Below, one piece after another: positions 7,576-15,024 of a stretch of DNA of 64,000 nucleotides. The notes below the pieces were generated by a model. The model made no database searches. It saw nothing but the letters and a program-made list of their open reading frames with translations, and was not told where the DNA came from. A program made the translations under genes and the position numbers. Origin of the DNA: Chitinophaga niabensis (lineage in GTDB: Bacteria > Bacteroidota > Bacteroidia > Chitinophagales > Chitinophagaceae); the NCBI RefSeq assembly GCF_900129465.1, contig NZ_FSRA01000001.1, positions 2,048,482 to 2,112,481 of the forward strand. The letters run 5' to 3'. Position 1 is the first letter of the stretch. Every line of letters begins with the position of its first letter.

Positions 7576-10500
7576 TTAAAATTCTGCGGAAAGGCCTATT
7601 GTAAAGCTTCTTCCTGCAGGATACCCATTAATGTCATCCCTTCCCAGCTGGCTCACCGTCTCGGGGTTGGGACCGGAGTATTTAGACAATACAGCCACGT
7701 TATACAATGTGCTATACGTACGCAACGTGCGCAGCCCCGCCCTCTTCATGAATCCGAAGTTGCGGAAATTGTAGTTGAGCGTGATCTGGTTGATCTTGAA
7801 ATAAGAACCGTCTTCCATGAACATCGTCTGGTCCATCCTGAATGGCTGGATCTGTGCGTTGCGATAGGTATAGTATACGTTAGGATACTGCGCAGCCAGG
7901 TCTCCCTCTCCTTTCCAGTAATTCACCCGGTCCAGATCATAGATATTCACTGTGCCGCCAATACCGCCGCTATAGTTGATATTATTAGGCTGTGTGAGAC
8001 GGATCAGGCGCGATGCCATGGCATTGTTGAGGATATCACGCTTGAGAGTGAAGGAGCAGAAAACGTTCAGCGAAAAATTCTTATAGCTGAAGGTATTTGA
8101 AAGACCACCTACAGCACGCGGTTCCGGATTACCGAGGATCATATTATCCTCAGCATCGTCCAGCATATAATCGCCGTTCACGTCAACCCAGATAGGATCT
8201 CCTGCAGTAAAATACTGAGGCGAGTTTCCTTTACCATTCCTGTAGCGCACACCACGAACAGGGTCTACCGGTACATCTTTAGTGTTTTGATAAATGCCTG
8301 TGGTCTTATACAGGAAGTTGGCAATAGGGCTATGACCTACTTTACGGGCAAGGTCCTGGTAGTAAGGCGCACCATCGCTGTAACGGTAAGACTCCAGTCC
8401 TTCAGGTAATGCTACCAGCGTATTTTTCCCTATAGAACCATTAGCGGTCAGCGTCCATTGGAAGCCATCTGCTTTGGAGGCCACAATGGGGCGTAATGTA
8501 ATAGCCAGCTCATGCCCGTAATTCACAATAGCGGCGCCATTCTTTTGTATGCTGGAGTAACCGGTCACATCCGTAAGCGGCATCTCCAGCACCATGTTAT
8601 AGGTACGTTTGTAATAAGTGTCGTAGGTAAAGGTGATACGGCCTTTCAGGAAGCTCATGTCCAGCCCCACATCGTACTGCCTTGATTTTTCAGACTGCAG
8701 GTATGGGTTAGGCATCAGCCTGAATTCAGGACCGATAGCGGTTTGGTTATTGTAATCCGCATGCACCTGGTAAATACCCAGGGAATTCACTTGGTTCGCA
8801 ATAGGACGGCTGTTGATACCGTAGCTGCCGCGCAGTGATCCGTAATCGATAAATTGCAGGTTCTCAAAGAAGGTTTCCTTTCCAAAGTTCCAGCGAACAC
8901 CCATAGCAGGGTTCACAGAATATCGGCTGGAAAGGCCGGAGCTGGAGTTACCGTCTGCACGGTAAGAGAGGTCCAGCACATACTTTGTTTTATAGTTGTA
9001 CGAAATAAAACCGGCATAAGAAAGCGCATGATACAGGCGGCTCACCGGCGTACCATTGGTATTGATGTTACCTGCATCGTTCCAGGGGTTACCGGGGTAA
9101 AAGCGCGGAGAGTAGCCACGGGGACCCCAATAGTAATCACTCGGTCCGTTACGCATTTCACGCACATGCTGTTCGTTCTCGCTAATGTTGGCTTCTGTGA
9201 AAAAGCTCACCAATACGTTATGCCCTTTCTCCGTATTCTCTTTGTTACTATTGAAATTATAAGCAAGGCCATTGCGGGTGTTTAACTCTCCCCTCCGCCC
9301 AACAAAGCCATACAAAAGCGTTTGGTTGTTGTTGGAGAACCCTCTGTTGAAACGGTCCCTTGTATCCGTATAATAATCATAAGAAGTGGTGGTAGTGAGG
9401 CGCAATCCGGGGAACAGCTCATAGTCCACGTTCAGGTAACTGCGGATATTCACCGTGTTGTTATCATCCACGTTTTCCAGGTATGCCCTCAGTTCCGGGA
9501 ATTCAAAAAAGTGAGAAGGACCGGGTAAAAGAGAGGAAGAGAAGGCATTGCCCGCACCGTTGCCTGTAAGACCGCCACCGTTACCACGCTGCTTTTGCCC
9601 ATACGCGGCAAACAACTGGCCACTCATGCGCAACCGTGTATTGGGTTGTATATTCAACTGCATGTTGAGGCTGTATTTATTGAACCCGGTATTTTTAATA
9701 ACACCCTGGTTCATCTGGTAAGCCAGGTTAGCCTTATAGTTCATCTTGGCATTACCGCCGCTGATCTGCAGGTTGTTATTAGTATTAACAGTCGTTTGAT
9801 AAAAAAGCCCCTGCCAGTCTGTACTGTTATTATAAAAACCATTGAGACTGTCTGATATGAACTGCGCCTCGTCAAGTATCCTGCGCGCTTCGCGTTCACT
9901 CTGGCTGTAACCGAGGATGGCGGAAATACGGTAATCTCTTTCCTTTGAACCACCCCAAACGGCACGTAATTGCGGTGGCATGTTGACGAACACACTGTTG
10001 TTGCTGCTGATGATAGGAACAGCAGAATTACCACGCTTGGTAGTGATCACAATAACGCCATTGGCACCACGCGAACCATACAGGGAAGCAGCCTGCGCGT
10101 CCTTGAACACCTCAATGGACTCAATATCTTCCGGTGGTATCAGGGACAGCGGGCCTGTAGCAGCACCAGGCTGTAACATGCTCTGGTCTATGCCCCCGTC
10201 ATAATCAACCGGCACATTGTCTATCACCAGCAATGGGTTAGAGCTGGCCAGGAAAGCCTGGTCGCCGCTACCCGATATATTCAGCTGGGAAATACCACGG
10301 ATGGCAATTGTGCCCCCAAAACCGGGTGCGCCGGTAATGTTCTGGATGTTCATACCAGCTACCTTACCCTGCAACAGTTGCTCCAGGTTTGATACCGGTA
10401 CGTTCTGCAGGTCCTTACCGCTGATATGGCTGGAAGCACCTGTCATCGTTTCCTTTGTACGTGCCTGGTATCCTACTATCACCGTTTCTTTCAATCCTTT

Positions 10501-10800
10501 TTCAGATACCGCCAGCTGCAGGTTGATCTCCGCTTTGGTAACCTTTACCGATTTATCTTCATAACCTATAAAGCGGAACAGCAGCGTTTTTCCTTCTTCA
10601 ATGGAAATCGTGTAAAAACCTGCGTTGTCTGTTACCGCTATGGCTTTTTTAGCCGTCATATCCACAATGCTCACGCCGGGTATACCAGTGTGTGAGGCTG
10701 CATCTGTTACTCTTCCCTTTACCGTGATCTTTTGCTGTGCATACGCTGTACTGCAGGCAAAAAGTACCAGGGCTATAAAGAGCTTTATTACTTTATGCAT
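7576..10800 (-). CDS. SusC/RagA-type TonB-dependent outer membrane transporter (module 2)
   Basis: A 1074-residue outer membrane transporter. A signal peptide (MHKVIKLFIALVLFACSTAYA) is followed by a CarboxypepD-regulatory-like domain (about residues 25-105, GRVTDAASHTGIPGVSI), then the plug domain with GKVAGMNIQNITGAPG and the SusC signature VFKDAQAASLYGSRGANGV, and a beta-barrel ending in aromatic FTIGLSAEF. It imports ligands with energy from TonB-ExbBD together with the SusD protein encoded next. An upstream in-frame ATG at 10836 would overlap the previous gene; 10800 gives the clean signal peptide. Confidence 0.95.
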   Translation of the reverse strand: MHKVIKLFIALVLFACSTAYAQQKITVKGRVTDAASHTGIPGVSIVDMTAKKAIAVTDNAGFYTISIEEGKTLLFRFIGYEDKSVKVTKAEINLQLAVSEKGLKETVIVGYQARTKETMTGASSHISGKDLQNVPVSNLEQLLQGKVAGMNIQNITGAPGFGGTIAIRGISQLNISGSGDQAFLASSNPLLVIDNVPVDYDGGIDQSMLQPGAATGPLSLIPPEDIESIEVFKDAQAASLYGSRGANGVIVITTKRGNSAVPIISSNNSVFVNMPPQLRAVWGGSKERDYRISAILGYSQSEREARRILDEAQFISDSLNGFYNNSTDWQGLFYQTTVNTNNNLQISGGNAKMNYKANLAYQMNQGVIKNTGFNKYSLNMQLNIQPNTRLRMSGQLFAAYGQKQRGNGGGLTGNGAGNAFSSSLLPGPSHFFEFPELRAYLENVDDNNTVNIRSYLNVDYELFPGLRLTTTTSYDYYTDTRDRFNRGFSNNNQTLLYGFVGRRGELNTRNGLAYNFNSNKENTEKGHNVLVSFFTEANISENEQHVREMRNGPSDYYWGPRGYSPRFYPGNPWNDAGNINTNGTPVSRLYHALSYAGFISYNYKTKYVLDLSYRADGNSSSGLSSRYSVNPAMGVRWNFGKETFFENLQFIDYGSLRGSYGINSRPIANQVNSLGIYQVHADYNNQTAIGPEFRLMPNPYLQSEKSRQYDVGLDMSFLKGRITFTYDTYYKRTYNMVLEMPLTDVTGYSSIQKNGAAIVNYGHELAITLRPIVASKADGFQWTLTANGSIGKNTLVALPEGLESYRYSDGAPYYQDLARKVGHSPIANFLYKTTGIYQNTKDVPVDPVRGVRYRNGKGNSPQYFTAGDPIWVDVNGDYMLDDAEDNMILGNPEPRAVGGLSNTFSYKNFSLNVFCSFTLKRDILNNAMASRLIRLTQPNNINYSGGIGGTVNIYDLDRVNYWKGEGDLAAQYPNVYYTYRNAQIQPFRMDQTMFMEDGSYFKINQITLNYNFRNFGFMKRAGLRTLRTYSTLYNVAVLSKYSGPNPETVSQLGRDDINGYPAGRSFTIGLSAEF

Positions 10801-10825
10801 AGTTTGCTGATTTAAAAGTTGCGTG

Positions 10826-11866
10826 TTAATCATCACTGAATTTTGGATTGATCATGTAACGGAACACTATCGTCCATTCACCCGGCTCATGAATACTGAA
10901 CTTCATCCCTATCCTTCCCGTTGACCGGTAACCATAGGAAACCCTGCTGAAAGTAAAGCTGTATTCAGCCAGCTCATCTCCTGCAAATGATTCCGCGAGC
11001 ACAGGGAAAGGGTTAGTAATGTCGTAGGTAACGGCGGAACTGTCTTTAGGTATCTGCCTGTTGAAGCCGAACTTAATATTACGGTCCGTCATTTTGCTGA
11101 AGTAATAAAGACTGTCCCAGCGCTGTATGTTAAAGGTGGAAATGGGAATGGGCAAACTATCCTTATCTACAAACTTGAATGTTAGCTTATTGGCGGCGGT
11201 CCCTGTTTTCACAAAGTACACCTGCACATTTTCTGCTTTGATCTCTACGCCTTTCGGGTCCCTGTGGCCAGACATAATAGTGGGGCGGATAATACCGCCG
11301 GCATTGTCTGCTTTACGAATACCGGTGAGGTCGTCATATTCATAAGGCTCGTAGGGCCTGGGGCGGCGGAGGTCTAACATAAGACCGGGGAACAGGCGCT
11401 CTCCTGCTCCGTTCTTTACCAGTACATCAAAAAAGTATTTGCCGTACTTTACTTTATTGGAGTCTGTGGGCCATACCACCAGCTGTCCGTTCTGCTTATT
11501 CAGGTCCAGGATAGGGCGGCGCACAACAGTGCGCTTGGCTTCAATTTCCGCGATGGATGTTTCTGTACCTGTATAATATTCTTTCCATTGCCGGGTATCT
11601 ACTTCTTCCAGTAATACGGGAACAGGTTTGCCTTCCTGCCGCGTAGATTGCAGCGCGAATTGCAGCGGCTGCGTGGAATAGTCCGCATTGAAGATATCCA
11701 CAAACACGTTCATACGCCCGAGATTGGCAACAAACGTTTCTTTCTTGAAGTTCATATCCTTACTCATGTAGTCTTTCTCTACCGGCAGGGTATCCTTATA
11801 ACACCCCGTCAGCAAAGCCACACTACAACAGGCAAGAAGGTATATTTTAATGCTGTTCATTTTCAT
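10826..11866 (-). CDS. DUF5007-like lipoprotein of the Sus/fasciclin operon
   Basis: A 346-residue predicted lipoprotein (MKMNSIKIYLL, lipobox LTGCYKD). The sequence fits the DUF5007 group found beside SusCD and fasciclin genes in this order; the assignment is from memory of the pattern, without a search. No catalytic motif is seen, and the predicted structure is mainly beta. It is fourth in the operon, 7 bp after the fasciclin-CBM6 gene, and closes the first module before SusC of module 2. A surface-binding role is inferred from context. The ATG at 11866 is chosen because earlier codons overlap the upstream gene. Confidence 0.65.
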   Translation of the reverse strand: MKMNSIKIYLLACCSVALLTGCYKDTLPVEKDYMSKDMNFKKETFVANLGRMNVFVDIFNADYSTQPLQFALQSTRQEGKPVPVLLEEVDTRQWKEYYTGTETSIAEIEAKRTVVRRPILDLNKQNGQLVVWPTDSNKVKYGKYFFDVLVKNGAGERLFPGLMLDLRRPRPYEPYEYDDLTGIRKADNAGGIIRPTIMSGHRDPKGVEIKAENVQVYFVKTGTAANKLTFKFVDKDSLPIPISTFNIQRWDSLYYFSKMTDRNIKFGFNRQIPKDSSAVTYDITNPFPVLAESFAGDELAEYSFTFSRVSYGYRSTGRIGMKFSIHEPGEWTIVFRYMINPKFSDD

Positions 11867-11873
11867 AATTTTA

Positions 11874-13499
11874 TTATTTCGCAACAAAGATCACTTTGGA
11901 GATGTTGAAGCCTACGGCATCTGTTACTACTTTCAACTGATGTTCTCCCGCTGTGAGCGTTACATCTCTCCTGGGCAGGTCTGTATAAGTAGCGTATGCC
12001 CCCGTTCTTGGTACGGTCAGTACAGTGGTCACATTCACACCATCAATTTCAGCATGCACTTTACCTGTGGTATTCGGAGAAGCTACGCGGAATATGATAT
12101 CATACTTACCTGATTTTTGTATGTTCACGGTATAGGAAGTATATTCTCCTACTGCAAGGCTCCCTATATTAAATCCGCCCTCACCCGGGTTCAGCTCTGT
12201 ATCAGGGCCTTCAAATGCGCGCATGGTATGTTTGGCGTTACCTGTGTTCTGTACAGTCGCATCTTTGTAACCAATACCTTCGCCTCCCCAGTCAAACTCT
12301 ACGATGGGAATAGTGCCCGGTATTTGTAAAGGCGTACCATTGAAAGGTTTGCGGAACTTTGGTACAAAGCCGAGGCGGCACATGTTATGGCCTGCAGCAT
12401 CTACCACATAGTTTACCACATGTTCTCCTGCCGTGAGCTGAACATCTTTTCCCTGCACCGTTACCCAGTTCTGGTAACCTGTACCTTTCGGAATGTTCAT
12501 GAGGCCGGTTACATTCACACCATCCACTTCCATATGCATGATGCAGTTGGCGTTCGGCGTAGCCACGCGTGAGTAGCTGGCATAAAGGCCGGTATATTCT
12601 ACTTTCACGGTATACTTCATCCACTCGCCGGGAAAGGTATAGCCGATGTTGTAAGGGCCTTCTGTGCAAACATCTGTATCCACGCCTTCTTCAAAACGGA
12701 ACTTACCGTTACCCCTGTTAGCTGGCTCAAAGTCGTGATAAGCCACGCCTTCTCCTCCACGGTCATAATAGGCGATATCTATGCTGCCTGTGCCCGGGAT
12801 AAGGGCAGGAATGCCCCAGTAGGGAGTAAGCTGTGAGGGATAGGCCATTCCCAGGAAAGAAGAAAAGCCGAATACGTGTTTGGGCTCCAGCATATGTACA
12901 ATACCATTCGTTGTTTTGATATTGGCAGATTCAGTAAGCGTGGATACCCAGAATTTAATGAGCCGGGAGTTGTTCTTATCGCTGTACTGGATAACCATGG
13001 AACCACCGTTGCTGATGCCGGATGCGGTAGTACTGATAGCCTTGGCACTCATTTCATATTCATAGGCATTCATCAGGTCCACGCCATCTCCCTTACGCAG
13101 AGAATCCAGGGTGTAAGTGCCCGAGATCAGGTAACGGTTCAGCAGGGTATCCCATACGCCTGTGCGCACACTGTCCACCGTCCAGTTCGGTGCATCGCCG
13201 CGTTTTTTGCGGATGAAGTTGAGGTTTTCCATCGCAGAAGAAATGCTGAAATCCTGCGGTGCAAAAAAAGTATTGGTGCTTGTTTTCAGCTTTTCTGAAA
13301 TACCGGTCTTATCCAGCAGGTAGATCAGGGTATCATACAGGCCGGTTTGGTTAGCCTGCTTAATGAAATCGTAACTGCTCATTTTTACTTCACGCACAGG
13401 TTCCATGTTACGATATTCATTATTCTTCCGGCAGCCGGCAGCCATCACCAGCAGGGCGGCGGCGGCAAGTATATGTGTAGAGGAAATTATTCGTTTCAT
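11874..13499 (-). CDS. Fasciclin lipoprotein with two CBM6-like modules
   Basis: A 541-residue lipoprotein (lipobox MAAGCRKN). Residues about 40-215 form a fasciclin-like domain (NTFFAPQDFSISSAMENL; TNGIVHMLEPKHVFGF). Two similar beta-sandwich modules follow, about residues 245-385 and 400-540. Both carry the CBM6-type pattern: GGEG(V/I)xYxD near the start, EGxDT, NIGxxxxGExxxYTV, then VASPN, a DGVNVTG or DGVNVTT loop, and an LTAGEH final strand. CBM6 modules bind beta-glucans, xylans or related chains, so the protein could anchor a carbohydrate at the SusCD complex. It is third in the operon. There is no catalytic domain. The CBM6 call rests on pattern only. Confidence 0.75.
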   Translation of the reverse strand: MKRIISSTHILAAAALLVMAAGCRKNNEYRNMEPVREVKMSSYDFIKQANQTGLYDTLIYLLDKTGISEKLKTSTNTFFAPQDFSISSAMENLNFIRKKRGDAPNWTVDSVRTGVWDTLLNRYLISGTYTLDSLRKGDGVDLMNAYEYEMSAKAISTTASGISNGGSMVIQYSDKNNSRLIKFWVSTLTESANIKTTNGIVHMLEPKHVFGFSSFLGMAYPSQLTPYWGIPALIPGTGSIDIAYYDRGGEGVAYHDFEPANRGNGKFRFEEGVDTDVCTEGPYNIGYTFPGEWMKYTVKVEYTGLYASYSRVATPNANCIMHMEVDGVNVTGLMNIPKGTGYQNWVTVQGKDVQLTAGEHVVNYVVDAAGHNMCRLGFVPKFRKPFNGTPLQIPGTIPIVEFDWGGEGIGYKDATVQNTGNAKHTMRAFEGPDTELNPGEGGFNIGSLAVGEYTSYTVNIQKSGKYDIIFRVASPNTTGKVHAEIDGVNVTTVLTVPRTGAYATYTDLPRRDVTLTAGEHQLKVVTDAVGFNISKVIFVAK

Positions 13500-13510
13500 A
13501 GTTGTAGAGA

Positions 13511-15010
13511 TTATTTCCAGAATGAATATTGCGTAAGTTGAGGATTGAGGCCGATGGTGTTTTTAGACATGGGCCAGTATGCCCCGCCGTTCTGAACATC
13601 TGCATTTGAAAGACGGCTGTAAGCAGGCACCTTACCATAACTCATCAGGTCAAACCAGCGCCATCCTTCACCGATCAGCTCGCGGCGGCGTTCTTCCAGT
13701 ATAAGATCAAGCACCTGCTCTTTTGTTGCGGTAGCAGGCACCTCTTCAATATACCTTCTGACACGCAATAGGTTCAGCTCTGTACGGGCAGCAGCTACGT
13801 TGTTGGTACGTGCATAACATTCCGCGCGCAGCAGCAACATTTCTTCATACCGGAAGATCACAATAGCTGCATTGAAAAACTTTAAGGTAGGATTACGTAC
13901 CGCTCCATCCAGCATACGCAGCTTGTAGAACATCGGTTGCATGCTGGACATATCTGTAAAGAAAATGGAAGCGCGCACATCTGATGAATTACTGTAAATA
14001 TTGAGGATACTGTCCTTGGTTACAAAGATCTCCGCTTCTGCTTTCGGTACATCCGGGTAACGGAGCGTCCAGTATTCGAGCTGGCCGGTAGTGGATATTT
14101 CAGCATGGTCTATGTTAAAGTCCAGTTGAAAAATGTTCCAGTTGGTGCGGCCGCGGAAAGTAGAGCCGGAAGTACCGCTGGGAGCAACTATCTGATCGTT
14201 GTTCGTAACATACTCATAAGAGTTGCGCGCTTTGTTATCCAGGATAGTGTTGATGTGCTGCAACGCAGTAGCATAATCTTTTTTCCATGCGGCGATATGT
14301 GCCATCAGGTTGTAACAGGCACCACGGGTAGCAAGGATACTTTGCCAGTGGGACCCACCCTGCCCGCGGTAGTTGCCCTGCTGCTCAGGGTTAGTACCAT
14401 CAAATTTCCATGGCAGGTCTTTAGCCGCAGCCGTTGCTTCATTCATGGCAAAATCCAGTACTTTATTCCAGTCTTCCCGGGTACTGGCCGTAAACTCTCC
14501 TTTGAATGGCTCTTTTATCAGGGGTACATCTCCCCAGACACGCACAATGTAGAAGTAAGTGAAAGCACGTATGAAACGTACCTGTGCTACATCCAGCTTC
14601 ATTTCAGAGCGGGCGTAACGGTTATCCAGGTCCGGAATGCCTGGCAGTTTGCTGAGGGCAAGGTTACATTGTGCAATTACCGCGTAGAAACGGCGCCAGT
14701 CGCGCCATGCATCCATGGCGGGATAGTTGGAAGTGAGCTGATTGGAGCGCAGCGCCTGGAGGTCGCCACGTTTGGTAACGGTAAAATCTCCGCCACGCAT
14801 ATCTCCATACGCCCAGTAAGCATTTTCATTTGCCATCGCCGCGCGTAACAGGCTATAGGTGGCAAAGCTGCCTGCCCAGGCATCGTTCTTGGACTTCCAC
14901 ATGTTCTCTTCCGTTACCGCACGGGTTGAGTCCACATCCAGCATCTTTTTACAGGAAAGCCATCCGGTTGCCATCAGGCACATCAGGCTGCCTATCCATA
15001 TATATCGCAT
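13511..15010 (-). CDS. SusD/RagB-type nutrient-binding lipoprotein (module 1)
   Basis: A 499-residue lipoprotein (lipobox WLSCKKMLDVD). The N-terminal helical part has ENMWKSKNDAWAGSFATYSLLRA, parallel to module 2. The C-terminal SusD region includes MLLLRAECYARTNNVAAA, LNLLRVRRYIEEV and LILEERRRELIGEGWRWFDLM. It lies 14 bp after SusC of module 1 and is the same length as the second SusD, consistent with an old duplication of the whole unit followed by divergence. Role as for other SusD proteins: outer-leaflet ligand capture for the partner transporter. Confidence 0.93.
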   Translation of the reverse strand: MRYIWIGSLMCLMATGWLSCKKMLDVDSTRAVTEENMWKSKNDAWAGSFATYSLLRAAMANENAYWAYGDMRGGDFTVTKRGDLQALRSNQLTSNYPAMDAWRDWRRFYAVIAQCNLALSKLPGIPDLDNRYARSEMKLDVAQVRFIRAFTYFYIVRVWGDVPLIKEPFKGEFTASTREDWNKVLDFAMNEATAAAKDLPWKFDGTNPEQQGNYRGQGGSHWQSILATRGACYNLMAHIAAWKKDYATALQHINTILDNKARNSYEYVTNNDQIVAPSGTSGSTFRGRTNWNIFQLDFNIDHAEISTTGQLEYWTLRYPDVPKAEAEIFVTKDSILNIYSNSSDVRASIFFTDMSSMQPMFYKLRMLDGAVRNPTLKFFNAAIVIFRYEEMLLLRAECYARTNNVAAARTELNLLRVRRYIEEVPATATKEQVLDLILEERRRELIGEGWRWFDLMSYGKVPAYSRLSNADVQNGGAYWPMSKNTIGLNPQLTQYSFWK

Positions 15011-15024
15011 AAGGTCAGTTTTAA

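Noticed and set aside
14105..14848. A 247-codon plus-strand frame
   Set aside because: It is antisense to the SusD gene of module 1. Its length follows from codon bias on the other strand.
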